From assembly GCF_023284005.1 (NCBI RefSeq), contig NZ_JAKIKS010000064.1, positions 1-32,577 on the forward strand: a stretch of 32,577 nucleotides of DNA, in the 5' to 3' direction. Shown piece after piece: positions 1 through 9,887 of this stretch. Position numbers and translations under genes: made by a program. The first letter of the stretch is position 1, and every line of letters begins with the position of its first letter. The notes below the pieces were generated by a model. The model worked only from the letters and a program-made list of their open reading frames with translations. It did not search any database and was not told the origin of the DNA. The DNA comes from Shewanella surugensis. Its GTDB lineage: Bacteria > Pseudomonadota > Gammaproteobacteria > Enterobacterales > Shewanellaceae.

Positions 1-11
1 TCATTTTTAGT

Positions 12-76
12 CATTGCGATGTTCCTTTTGTTAATTGTTGATCGGCCAAGATCAATTAACAGGTTACATCGCAATG
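12..76. repeat. nested inverted repeat downstream of the RHS gene
   Basis: Outer arms CATTGCGATGT (12-22) and ACATCGCAATG (66-76) are perfect 11-bp complements. Inside them GTTAATTG (30-37) pairs with CAATTAAC (53-60), or alternatively TTGATC (38-43) with GATCAA (50-55). The element starts 9 bp past the RHS stop codon. There is no T-tract on the minus strand, so it is not a classic intrinsic terminator; an mRNA 3'-end stabiliser or a repeat/insertion site are both possible. Confidence 0.7.
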
Positions 77-84
77 CTTTATCC

Positions 85-3000
85 TCATACACCAGAAACG
101 ACTATAGCTCCGACACGACCCACGTCAGGGTTAATATTATCTATGGCTAAAATAGCGATGGCTTCATAGCTAAATTCGGGGCTACCACTAGCCTCTGCCA
201 TCACATAGGAGATGATCCCCGCTTTAAAAGCGGCTCTTAAGCTGCCAGAGGCGTAATAGACACGATCAAAGGCAAAGTGCGCCGAAGCGAGTGTGCCAAA
301 TACAGGTATATAGGTTAGGGCTGTTTGAGTAAAATTGGCTAAGGAGGGATTTTTTTGGAAGACGTATTTTTGAGAATGTTCGCGACCATCAATTTTGCCT
401 AAAAATCGATATACACTCTCAAAGAAGTTATAACCACTAGGATCGGTATATCGCAGTGGGTTATTTAGCACATAGCTGAATCGGTTGTAGTTTTGTATAT
501 TATGCGGTGCTTGAATACTGGGATCGGCTTGTAAGAATCGATTTAGATTAGGATCATAAATGCGTCCGCCCATGTGAATGATATCCAGTGTCGGTAGTGC
601 CTCATGATCTGTGTAAGCTCGAGCCATAGGGGCCGTGACATTAGCAAGCTTGTTATTATTGATTTTCATTGGCTTACCAAAAGCGGTATAAAAGTATTGT
701 TCCACAACTTGGCCAGTTTGGTTGGTGACGGTGAGATTGGAACCTTGATGATCGCTATGCTGATAAAGCACATTTTCTTTCGAAGGGTGAGCAGGATATT
801 CATCTCGTTCGACAATGATATTATCGAGTAGATATCGGTGACGGGTTTGCTCGAGAGTATCATCCTGATAGCGTTGCTCTTTTTTATAGAGATTACTGAT
901 ATAATGAGTCTGGTAGGTTTTCCATTGGTCATCATTGTCTAAACGCTTGTCGCTGCGAGCCATCATACCTTGATGAGGGTTATAACGGTATTGGCTGTAG
1001 CTGTCATTGAGTTGGATCGTATTAATTTTGTCAAAAGAATAGTAAGTAAACTGTCGATGGCCATCTGACAGAATATTGCCATTATTATCATAGCTAAAGT
1101 GTGAATAACCTTTTCCATCAACGATGGCACTTTTTAAGCGATGGGCACTTGAGGTCTGTTGATATTGGTAGTGGGCTAAGGTAATTAATGCACTGCCACT
1201 TATCTCCCCTTTGCGTGTTTTAATGTTACCGAAACCATCATATTGATATTGCTCTGAATAACCGTAGGGCGATAAGCTTCCCGCTCCGATGCTTAATTGA
1301 CGGGTTCGTAAACGATTGAATGTGTCATAAGTGAAATTTTCATTAAAAGCGAGATTAAGTAGGCCTTGGTGATAATAACTGTGTGCCCGGTTGCCAAGAT
1401 TACCTTTCTTGTCATATTCGCCATAGCTAAGTTGATGCACTTTTTGGTTGCCATGGGTGAGGTTGATGAAATTGATACGGCCTGTTTTAGCATTAAAGGT
1501 TTTAACTTCTTGAGTGCCATTAGCAAAGGCTTGTTGAGTGATATTGCCAAAGGCATCCATTGTGATAATTTTACGTAATTCTCGGCGTTGATGGTCTTTT
1601 TGTAGATAAAGATAATGGTAAGCATTGTAGTAAAAATTGATATAGAAAAGACCATTGTTATTGGGATAATATTGGCGACTTAACTGTCCTTTTGCGTTGT
1701 ATTCGTAGCCCGTAGTGTAATTTGTGCCATCCAGTTTAAAGTTGATTTTTTTCGGGCGGCCAAAATCATCATAGTGATGTTGCTCACTGTATTCAGGTAG
1801 ATCGGTATTTGAGCAATGGGTTTGTGGATCTGGAGTGTTTGGCTTGGCCCATTGTTTAACCGCATTGAGTTTACCGACATTATGAGTATTACTGTGACCA
1901 GTAAAGTACCAGCAGATAAAGCGATCGTTATCTTCTCGCCAAGATTGACGCCCCATTTCATCATAGCCAGATAGCGTGTTTTGCCCTAGGGCATTGGTTT
2001 GTTTAATGACCTCTCCAAATCCATTGTACTGATATGCCCATATTCCTTTATCGGGATCATTAGTATTGAGTGTTTGCCCGTAAGGATTAACGTTGAAAAG
2101 TTGCGATTGTTGTTGCTCTGAGCCCGCTTGATTTTTTGCTGAGATAGTCACTTTCGTTTGATTATTAAAGGCATCGTAATAATAATGAATACGCTGCCCT
2201 TCAACATTCTCATGTTGTATTAACAGTCCGTCAGGGCTGTAAGTGTAATGAGAAGGATAGCCGTTCTCGTCAATAGCCGTTGTCGTTAAGCCATTAATTT
2301 TACTTTGCCGGCTAATAATATTCGACTCCGACGGTAGGGTTTCTCGGTAGACTCGACCGAGTTTGTCATACACACTTTGGTGATGATGATTGGACGTTGA
2401 AGAGAATTGCGGGGTTGAAATATGCGTTCGTTGCCCTTGTTCATTATAAGCCATTGTGGTGACTATCCAGCTGCCATTAAACCCTTTGCTTTTCGTTTCT
2501 CTTTCTCGACCAAACCTGTCGATATATCGGATTTTTGTTGGCTTATTTGAGCGAGTACTTGTTTCTGTCATATAGTTCTTATCACAGCTGGCACAATAGC
2601 TGCATGCTATTTTGGTTTTATTGCCATTAGCAAAAAACTGCTCGATAGTCCGTCCTTGTATATCGAAGTATTGCGTTGTGGCTAATTTATTCGGACCTGT
2701 TAGGGTTTGGCTGACAATACGCCCGAGAGTGGCGACGTTGCCAGAGGTACCATTGTAAAGATAATGCTCTTTTTCACCCGATGAGTTCATTTTACTGGCG
2801 ATATATTGGCCTCGGTTATCATAAAACCAGTAGTTAGCTCGCTTTTGATACTGAGTCGCATTCACTTTGGCGTATTCTTGTTGAGCCACTTTATTGCCAA
2901 ATTTATCGTAGAAGTAAGCAGTCGTTAATCCATTGATAAGGGATTCTCTGAGTAATCCATTAGGGTGGTAGCTCAATGTTGTTTGCCTGGTTTGTGAGTC

Positions 3001-6000
3001 TATTTGGCCGTTTGCTGTGTGCTGATAACGCGTTTTTTTTACTTGACTGGTATGAAGGCGACTAAATTGTTTTGCATCTAAGTTTGGCCCAGATTGTGAG
3101 GCAACTTGATTATGATTATACGCTAAGGTTAATGCGGCTGGGGTGATCGCATTATAGGCAGAATTTGAATAACGATGAGTGGTAAAGGTTTCGTGCACCA
3201 GACTGCCAGTACTGCTTTTCTTCAGCACTTGACTACTTAACAAGTTATGCCAATTGTCATGGGTATTTGTAGTGAGGGTTTCTCCGACTTTTTTATGATT
3301 AGACGCCGTAGTGCCATTAGCGGATAAATCGATATTATATTGGTGTTCTTGTATCGTAAGTTGCTTGACCTGTATCCCGCCTTTGGCGCTGGTGGTATGC
3401 GAATAAGTATGATGGGTTTGCTTCAGTAGAAAGTCTTGGTAGCGCTGATGTTGATTTTTTATATGACCTGTAAAAGGATGAAGTTGATGATATTGCGTTG
3501 TGGTGGTGAGACTGTGCTCTGGTTGGGTGATTTGTATGGTTTCAAATCCTAGAAAGCCTCGGCCTTTTTTGTGGGTCAGTGGCCCACCATAAGCATATTG
3601 AGTGAGTATCGAATGATTGTTATGGGTTTGTTGTGCTATTTCAGAGACGAGATACATACCCGCAATCGGAGTGAGAAAATCTCGACCATCTTCTTGACCG
3701 ATAGGTTCATCATCGTAATCATAATTGGATTTGACTGAAGGTTTCTGGCTCGATTCAATGTTGAGTAGTGGGATGCCGCTATTGAGGGGAGCGTAAGCGA
3801 TATCGGTTTTAATCCCTGAGCTGTCAATAATACGGGTGATAACATGCTCATTGATATTGGCACGAGTGGCTTTATGTAATTTCCAAGAGTTGCTATTGCC
3901 GGAGGAGTAAAGTAGGTCAACTTTGGTGTCGCCATCGACATCAGCAAATCGTATCGATGTAATATTAGGATCGTTGTGCGTACCAGTAGGAAGCATGCCA
4001 CGTTTTGCAAAATGTATAGACTCAGAATTTGGACTTGGAGCGGATAAATAAAGATCGTAATTTCTGCTAGCGGTTGCTGCTAAAACATCGGTGCGGCCAT
4101 CATTATTAAAATCAATAAATTGGTGGCGGCTATAAATATCATTATTGGTGGCATTAATCCCCGCTAAGGCTTTACGGAAGGTAAAGCTCCCATTACCTTT
4201 CGATAGACGGTAATACCAAATTTTGCGCAATCGATACGAGACATCAGTGAGTCCATCACCGTTAAAGTCAGCAACATTAAGATCGCTTAAGTCGGTTTCT
4301 AGATAGGTACCGTTTGTGGCGGTATAGGTAATTTGATGATGATTAACTGACGCAATAAAGGCATAGGTTTTATAGCTGACACTTGATTGTGTACTATATT
4401 GCATGGAGGGGGCAATAGGGCAGACCACACCGGTGTACATGGGGCCGCAAGGACCATTATTTGAAGTGGTCTTTTTGACGGTCAGAATAAGATCGGTTAA
4501 GCCATCGGCGTTAATGTCGACCATGGCAGTATTATTGCCAAACTTACTTAGTTGGCTAAAGGTTTGGTGCAGAATGGCCCCGCCACTTTTAGAAGGGAAG
4601 TTTAATGAAATGGCTTTAGGCGATGAAAAGTTTCCGCCTACGTTTTGATAATAGTGAAGATCAGTACCTGACTTAAAAACAATATCTTGCAGCCCATCAC
4701 CATCAATGTCGGCAATAATAGTGTTGGCGTATTGAGAAGATGAAATACCCAAAGAGCGGTAAGTAAAATCGTAGTTAACCCGTGTTGTGAAGCAAATATG
4801 TTCAGTTCCAGGCTCAGTTTCACAAATACGCCTTTCTCCTGTGCTGGGATCTGAGCTGATGACATGCCAATGACCATTTTCAAATGGGATCAGTAATTCT
4901 TGTTTACCATCCCCGTCAAGATCAATGATCTTCACATACTCTTTCTTGCCTAAACTGGCATTGCTGATCGCTTGTGTTTTACCTTGTACATTACTGATGC
5001 TGAGTATGCGTTGAGTATCATATTGGCTTAAATACTGCTTAGCCCATGCTTCTGAAATCGTGCTTGAATTAACCTTGTTCACATCCCAGTGACTGGTATA
5101 GTAATGCCATTGGTTATTTTTAGGGAACAGAATATCGGCATAGCCATCACCGTTAAAATCTAATATTTGTGTATAAAAACGACTATCATCATGGATTGAG
5201 ATATTAGCATTGCCGGACTCAAAGGGGGCGAAATCCGCCGTTTGATAACTGACTTGGCACCAAGCTTCTGCATTGCTTTCAGCCCCAGGCTCACATTGGG
5301 ACACTGCAGTACAAGACACTGTACCATTACTGGCTGCGGTGCAAAGCGCATAATGTGCTCCAGCTGTTTTACGTGTAGCATGCTCAAATTCAAATTTTGT
5401 TTTAGGTGAACATACTTGGTGGTTTTGATCGAAACATTCCTGAATGGCCGTCATATAACGCCGTTCTTCAGGGAGTTCAGTGAGTGACCAAGTAAAACCG
5501 TAAGAGCGATAAATGTCATTATCTTGTTTGACTTGGATTTTACTGAGTCTTTTATCATGAGTCAGTCGAGCGCCATTAGAAAAACTGATATAGCTTTTGC
5601 TGAGATCGTCATAATGAAATTTAACACTGTTATATGTGGGCTTTCCTAAGAGATGGTTACCCCCATAAACCACTTGCGATAAATAGTGGCTCCCTTTAGT
5701 GATATCTTTATGGTAATCATAACGAACATAGTTGCCATGACTATCGATAATAGCTTTCAATGCCCACACTTGAGCGGCAGTCCCGCTGGCAAAACCACTG
5801 CGTTCGATATAAGCATCTGTAGCGCTGGTTAATGCGGGGGCTTTGCCAAAGTAATGCGTTTCATTGTTTTTAGTCGTGAGGGTAAAGTAACTGGGATTAT
5901 TATTATCAGGGTGTGCTGTAATGGAATGAAATGAATCAATTTCAGTGTGATATTGGTTACTTGAGCCTGTGTTTAACAGGAGTCTTTGCCCGTTATAACA

Positions 6001-6876
6001 ATAGGCATCATTGTGATCAAAACTTATGCCTGCTATTTGTCCATCGACAGCAATATTTTTTGGGCATCGATTTATCGCAGATAAACCAGAAAGGTGCCAG
6101 CCAATACCGAGTATGCTTTCTCCACCTTGGCTGTTATAAGCTAAGCCTAAATTAGGAATGACACCTGCGGTTGCGGGTGGCAGTTGCAGTGGAAAGTAAT
6201 AGCTAGCCGAGCCCGTTTCAGAGACTTTAAATTGACCTTGATGAGTGCTGATGATGTTTCCAAGTTGGGTATAAGTCGCTGTGGCGGACGTATTCACCAG
6301 TTGACCTGAACGCGATCCAAGATAAGTGATCGATGCCCCATTATTATTAGCGATGATATCGTCAATATTATCGCCGTTGATGTCTGTTGTGGTGAGTTGA
6401 GTCGTCTGAGATAAATCGATGTTGTTACGTGACTGGCTGTATACATTGAGCTGAGCGGTACGGGTGAGTTGTTTGACGATGAAACTGTCATTAGTGCTAT
6501 CGTCACTGCGGATTAAAAGATCGAGGTGGCCATCGCCATCCAGCTCTGCAAAATCGAGAATATAATGAGATGCTGGTGTTAATGTTAATCGGTTAAACTC
6601 CGTTTCGCTGAGAATGATGAGAGACCAATTATCGGTGGTTGGATTATAGGCAAGCTGGAAAATACCATTTTTAGGCGTGATATTAAGCGGAATATTAATC
6701 TCACCTGCAATTAAAACAAAGTGGGGTGGGATCCTGATAAATAGATCGTCCGTTTGATTTTGATAAATATCATAATTTAAGTCGTCTTGATGATTTGTCG
6801 CTAAACTTAAAACTGGATACAAGCTTAATATCAATAGTATCAATAGACTAAAGAGTATTATCCGTAACGTTTGCAT
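85..6876 (-). CDS. exported SpvB/FG-GAP/RHS-repeat giant protein
   Basis: Giant exported protein of about 2263 residues. I place the start at the ATG at 6876 (GGAA upstream), not the in-frame TTG at 6900, because the ATG gives a standard signal peptide (MQTLRIILFSLLILL, cleavage near SLA). In order: early FG-GAP/VCBS-type Ca-binding loops (ELDGDGHLD, DINGDNIDD), an SpvB/TcaC-like domain around residues 210-310 (GSASYYFPLQLPPATAG, GIGWHLSGLSAI), seven more DxDxDG loops to about residue 1060, many YD/RHS repeats, and the RHS core terminus (GGRIYDPNLNRFLQADP, YVLNNPLRYTDPSG). About 110 residues follow the DPSG motif, the usual site of a variable toxin tip; this tail has a hydrophobic stretch and no domain I recognise. 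A C-x2-C-x2-C motif (CSYCASC) sits mid-protein. It resembles the TcdB/TccC class of toxin-complex proteins but has its own Sec signal. Any immunity gene would lie before base 1. Confidence 0.9.
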   Translation of the reverse strand: MQTLRIILFSLLILLILSLYPVLSLATNHQDDLNYDIYQNQTDDLFIRIPPHFVLIAGEINIPLNITPKNGIFQLAYNPTTDNWSLIILSETEFNRLTLTPASHYILDFAELDGDGHLDLLIRSDDSTNDSFIVKQLTRTAQLNVYSQSRNNIDLSQTTQLTTTDINGDNIDDIIANNNGASITYLGSRSGQLVNTSATATYTQLGNIISTHQGQFKVSETGSASYYFPLQLPPATAGVIPNLGLAYNSQGGESILGIGWHLSGLSAINRCPKNIAVDGQIAGISFDHNDAYCYNGQRLLLNTGSSNQYHTEIDSFHSITAHPDNNNPSYFTLTTKNNETHYFGKAPALTSATDAYIERSGFASGTAAQVWALKAIIDSHGNYVRYDYHKDITKGSHYLSQVVYGGNHLLGKPTYNSVKFHYDDLSKSYISFSNGARLTHDKRLSKIQVKQDNDIYRSYGFTWSLTELPEERRYMTAIQECFDQNHQVCSPKTKFEFEHATRKTAGAHYALCTAASNGTVSCTAVSQCEPGAESNAEAWCQVSYQTADFAPFESGNANISIHDDSRFYTQILDFNGDGYADILFPKNNQWHYYTSHWDVNKVNSSTISEAWAKQYLSQYDTQRILSISNVQGKTQAISNASLGKKEYVKIIDLDGDGKQELLIPFENGHWHVISSDPSTGERRICETEPGTEHICFTTRVNYDFTYRSLGISSSQYANTIIADIDGDGLQDIVFKSGTDLHYYQNVGGNFSSPKAISLNFPSKSGGAILHQTFSQLSKFGNNTAMVDINADGLTDLILTVKKTTSNNGPCGPMYTGVVCPIAPSMQYSTQSSVSYKTYAFIASVNHHQITYTATNGTYLETDLSDLNVADFNGDGLTDVSYRLRKIWYYRLSKGNGSFTFRKALAGINATNNDIYSRHQFIDFNNDGRTDVLAATASRNYDLYLSAPSPNSESIHFAKRGMLPTGTHNDPNITSIRFADVDGDTKVDLLYSSGNSNSWKLHKATRANINEHVITRIIDSSGIKTDIAYAPLNSGIPLLNIESSQKPSVKSNYDYDDEPIGQEDGRDFLTPIAGMYLVSEIAQQTHNNHSILTQYAYGGPLTHKKGRGFLGFETIQITQPEHSLTTTTQYHQLHPFTGHIKNQHQRYQDFLLKQTHHTYSHTTSAKGGIQVKQLTIQEHQYNIDLSANGTTASNHKKVGETLTTNTHDNWHNLLSSQVLKKSSTGSLVHETFTTHRYSNSAYNAITPAALTLAYNHNQVASQSGPNLDAKQFSRLHTSQVKKTRYQHTANGQIDSQTRQTTLSYHPNGLLRESLINGLTTAYFYDKFGNKVAQQEYAKVNATQYQKRANYWFYDNRGQYIASKMNSSGEKEHYLYNGTSGNVATLGRIVSQTLTGPNKLATTQYFDIQGRTIEQFFANGNKTKIACSYCASCDKNYMTETSTRSNKPTKIRYIDRFGRERETKSKGFNGSWIVTTMAYNEQGQRTHISTPQFSSTSNHHHQSVYDKLGRVYRETLPSESNIISRQSKINGLTTTAIDENGYPSHYTYSPDGLLIQHENVEGQRIHYYYDAFNNQTKVTISAKNQAGSEQQQSQLFNVNPYGQTLNTNDPDKGIWAYQYNGFGEVIKQTNALGQNTLSGYDEMGRQSWREDNDRFICWYFTGHSNTHNVGKLNAVKQWAKPNTPDPQTHCSNTDLPEYSEQHHYDDFGRPKKINFKLDGTNYTTGYEYNAKGQLSRQYYPNNNGLFYINFYYNAYHYLYLQKDHQRRELRKIITMDAFGNITQQAFANGTQEVKTFNAKTGRINFINLTHGNQKVHQLSYGEYDKKGNLGNRAHSYYHQGLLNLAFNENFTYDTFNRLRTRQLSIGAGSLSPYGYSEQYQYDGFGNIKTRKGEISGSALITLAHYQYQQTSSAHRLKSAIVDGKGYSHFSYDNNGNILSDGHRQFTYYSFDKINTIQLNDSYSQYRYNPHQGMMARSDKRLDNDDQWKTYQTHYISNLYKKEQRYQDDTLEQTRHRYLLDNIIVERDEYPAHPSKENVLYQHSDHQGSNLTVTNQTGQVVEQYFYTAFGKPMKINNNKLANVTAPMARAYTDHEALPTLDIIHMGGRIYDPNLNRFLQADPSIQAPHNIQNYNRFSYVLNNPLRYTDPSGYNFFESVYRFLGKIDGREHSQKYVFQKNPSLANFTQTALTYIPVFGTLASAHFAFDRVYYASGSLRAAFKAGIISYVMAEASGSPEFSYEAIAILAIDNINPDVGRVGAIVVSGV

Positions 6877-7008
6877 GATGATTCCATTCAACTGACTCAA
6901 GACTAGTACTAAAGTCTAGTTCATGATGCATGGATTGATGACTTTATAGAGAAAATGATAACCTGTGGGCCTTAAAATAATAAGAAACCTTAGGGATATA
7001 GGTATTAT

Positions 7009-7473
7009 ATGAAATCGTTACTCTCGAAAAGCGTTTTTTTTAAATGGGCTATGAATGCTTATCCACCTTATTTATTTACGGGGATCAGTATCAAGCAGAT
7101 CAGCCAAGATTACCGGAAATTGACGGTTGTTATGCCATTAAGGTGGTATAACCGAAACTATGTTGGCACGCATTTTGGTGGTAATTTATTTGCGATGACC
7201 GATCCTTGGTTTATGTTAATGCTGATCCAAATTCTCGGTCGTGATTTTAAAGTATGGGATCAGTCAGCCAATATTGAATTTATTAAACCGGGTAAAGGTC
7301 GAGTGTCATGTGATTTCTGCATTGGTGATGAATTATTACAGCATATTTATCAGGCAACAGAAAAAGGCGATAAATATTTACCTGAATTAGTCGTGGATAT
7401 CAAAGATGAAACCGGGGAAGTGGTTGCTAAGGTGAAAAAAATCATTTATATCAGAAGGAAGCAAGGTCGATAA
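7009..7473 (+). CDS. DUF4442 hotdog-fold (thioesterase-like) protein
   Basis: 154-residue cytoplasmic protein with the DUF4442 pattern: VVMPLRWYNRNYVGTHFGGN near residues 45-64 followed by an F-A-M-T-D-P stretch. This family adopts the hotdog fold of acyl-CoA thioesterases; a thioesterase activity is inferred from fold and is unproven. There is no signal peptide. The ATG has a weak purine stretch (TATAGG) about 6 nt upstream. It stands alone, divergent from the RHS gene and about 240 nt before the S9 peptidase gene. Length is normal for the family. Confidence 0.8.
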   Translation: MKSLLSKSVFFKWAMNAYPPYLFTGISIKQISQDYRKLTVVMPLRWYNRNYVGTHFGGNLFAMTDPWFMLMLIQILGRDFKVWDQSANIEFIKPGKGRVSCDFCIGDELLQHIYQATEKGDKYLPELVVDIKDETGEVVAKVKKIIYIRRKQGR

Positions 7474-7713
7474 TACTTAATGCCTCATTTAACCTAAATC
7501 ATTATTAGTATTCCGTTGACATATCTCAAACACTTTTAGTTACAAAATACTGAGTTTGATTTAAATTAAGCCAAATCCAGTCATGCATGGGCTGTGACAT
7601 TTTAGATGAATACATGACATATTGAGGTTTAAAAAGAAGCTTGTTTGGTATGGTGAAAACTGGCATCTTCAATAGAATAAGAGAAAAATATAAAATATAG
7701 ACAAGGATGAAAA

Positions 7714-9801
7714 GTGAAATTACCTTACTTTATTATAGGGCCATTATTGGCTAATTTTTTGCTGTTTTCTTCACCGCTATTTGCTGCAATGAGAGATAGT
7801 GATGAGACTTTATTTAAGCCCATTGATGTGTTTAATATTGAATATGCCAGTGATATGACTATCAGTGATGATGGTTTACGGGTGTATTTTGTGCGTAATC
7901 GTATGGATATCAATATCGATAGACAAGTTAAAAATATCTGGTCGTTACACACCCAAACCAAAATACTCCTTCCGGTGACATCCGGTATTCATGCCGATTT
8001 TTCGCCGGCACTATCACCGGATCAAAAAAAGCTCGCTTTTATTTCAACGCGTTCGGGCAAGCCGCAAATTTTCATTAAATGGTTAGATACTGGCGAGATT
8101 GCGATGATAAGTCATTTAAATGAAGCACCAAGTCATTTAAGTTGGTCTCCGGATAATCGTTTTATCGCTTTTAATATGTTTGTTCCTAGCCAGCCCAATA
8201 GGCCTGTGAAAATAGTGGGTAAACCCAAAGGCGCCACTTGGGCCGATGAGGCAGTTGTTATCGATGAGCTTATTTATCGACAAGATGGTGCGGGTTATAC
8301 TCGTTCAGGTTTTGAGCATATCTTTATGCTAGCGACTCATGGCGGTAATGCGCAGCAATTAACGAAAGGAGATTATGATCATAATGGTGAAGTGAGTTGG
8401 GCGCCTAATGCTAAATCAATTTATTTTTCTGCTCAACGTTTTGACAATTTAGTCTTAGCGCCGATCCGCAGTGAAATTTATCGTTTAGATCTCGACTCTC
8501 GAAGCATTATTGCCATGACGGATAGAAATGGCCCTGACAATCATCCCCAAGTCTCGCCTAATGGACAGTATTTGGCGTATTTAGGCTTTGATGATAAAGG
8601 CATGAATTATGATAATTCGCTACTGTACGTCAAATCCTTAAAAGATGGCAAGGTGGCAGTATTAGCTCAAGATCTTGATCGGAATGTATCCGATATAAAG
8701 TGGGGTGTGAGAAATAAAGGCCTATATATTCAGTATGATGATAAAGGCAGTACCAGTGTCGCTTTTCAGCCATTAAGAGGGAAACGAAAATTAATCACCA
8801 ATAATATTGGTAATGACTACTTAGGCCGACCTTATTCTGGAGGAAACTTTGATGTTGCCCATGACGGCACGTTAGTCTTTACCCAATCTGATCCTCAAGT
8901 GCCAGCGGAAATTGGTATCGTTAAGAAGGGTAAACATTACGTCTTAACCCAGCTTAATCAAGATGCCTTATCAGGTAAAACACTAGCCAAGCTGGACAAT
9001 ATTCAAGTGAAATCCAGTCATGATGGCTTGGCGATCCAAGGCTGGATACTTTATCCTCCTCATTTTGACTCGAGCAAAAAATATCCGCTAATACTTGAAA
9101 TTCATGGCGGTCCTGCGGCCGCTTATGGACCGCATTTTTCGGCAGAAGATCAGCTTTATGCCGCCGCAGGGTATGTGGTGCTGTATATGAACCCCAGAGG
9201 AAGTACCAGTTATGGGGCTGAGTTTGCTCAGAAAATTCATCATGCATATCCGAGTTATGATTATGATGATCTCATGACTGGTGTTGATGCGCTCATAGCT
9301 AAAGGCTTTATCGACGAGAAACGTTTATTTGTCACAGGAGGCTCAGGAGGAGGGGTACTCACGGCTTGGATTATTGGTCATACAAAACGTTTTGCTGCGG
9401 CGGTAGTCGCTAAACCTGTGATCAACTGGTTTAGCTTTGTGCTGACGGCAGATCATTATCCCTTTTTTGCTAAATATTGGTTTGATGATAAACCTTGGAA
9501 TAATAGCGCTGAATATATGAAGCGCTCGCCCATCAGTTATGTGGGGAATATGGAAACACCGACCATGTTATTCACTGGTGAGGAAGATCATCGAACGCCG
9601 ATCTCCGAGTCTGAGCAGTTATACCAAGCATTGAAACTCAAGCAAGTCGATACTGTAATGGTACGGATCCCTAATGCCAGTCATAGTATCACCGCCAGAC
9701 CGTCGAACCTGATCACCAAAGTGGCTTATATTCTGTGGTGGTTTGAAAAGTACGGTGGGACAGAACGCGCGGATCCGAATACCCATTCAGCTAAAAAGTA
9801 G
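7714..9801 (+). CDS. exported S9 family (prolyl oligopeptidase-type) serine peptidase
   Basis: 695 residues from a GTG start, with AAGGA six nt upstream (7703-7707). A Sec signal peptide (FLLFSSPLFA, cut near residue 24) sends it to the periplasm or outside. Residues about 35-430 form the WD40/TolB-like beta-propeller (DGLRVYFVRNR, SPDQKKLAFIST, LSWSPDNRFIAF). Residues about 435-680 form the alpha/beta-hydrolase domain with all catalytic residues visible: Ser544 in GGSGGG, Asp625 in GEEDHRTP and His657 in NASHSI; the oxyanion-side HGGP motif is also present. This is the acylaminoacyl-peptidase/dipeptidyl-peptidase branch of S9, which cleaves short peptides. The exported amidohydrolase gene follows 86 nt downstream on the same strand, suggesting joint use in peptide breakdown. 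Confidence 0.92.
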   Translation: MKLPYFIIGPLLANFLLFSSPLFAAMRDSDETLFKPIDVFNIEYASDMTISDDGLRVYFVRNRMDINIDRQVKNIWSLHTQTKILLPVTSGIHADFSPALSPDQKKLAFISTRSGKPQIFIKWLDTGEIAMISHLNEAPSHLSWSPDNRFIAFNMFVPSQPNRPVKIVGKPKGATWADEAVVIDELIYRQDGAGYTRSGFEHIFMLATHGGNAQQLTKGDYDHNGEVSWAPNAKSIYFSAQRFDNLVLAPIRSEIYRLDLDSRSIIAMTDRNGPDNHPQVSPNGQYLAYLGFDDKGMNYDNSLLYVKSLKDGKVAVLAQDLDRNVSDIKWGVRNKGLYIQYDDKGSTSVAFQPLRGKRKLITNNIGNDYLGRPYSGGNFDVAHDGTLVFTQSDPQVPAEIGIVKKGKHYVLTQLNQDALSGKTLAKLDNIQVKSSHDGLAIQGWILYPPHFDSSKKYPLILEIHGGPAAAYGPHFSAEDQLYAAAGYVVLYMNPRGSTSYGAEFAQKIHHAYPSYDYDDLMTGVDALIAKGFIDEKRLFVTGGSGGGVLTAWIIGHTKRFAAAVVAKPVINWFSFVLTADHYPFFAKYWFDDKPWNNSAEYMKRSPISYVGNMETPTMLFTGEEDHRTPISESEQLYQALKLKQVDTVMVRIPNASHSITARPSNLITKVAYILWWFEKYGGTERADPNTHSAKK

Positions 9802-9844
9802 CAAAGCGTATGTTTTGGCTTAGTTACGATTGAATACTCAAAAA

Positions 9845-9864
9845 GAGACGTTTTTGTACGTCTC
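9845..9864 (-). terminator. hairpin between the two hydrolase genes, terminator-like on the minus strand
   Basis: GAGACGT (9845-9851) and ACGTCTC (9858-9864) form a perfect 7-bp stem with a 6-nt loop. Read on the minus strand it is followed by five T, the form of an intrinsic terminator, yet no minus-strand gene ends here. On the plus strand it has no T-tract and may only partly separate the two hydrolase genes. Confidence 0.45.
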
Positions 9865-9887
9865 CAACCACACATACAAGGAAGAAT

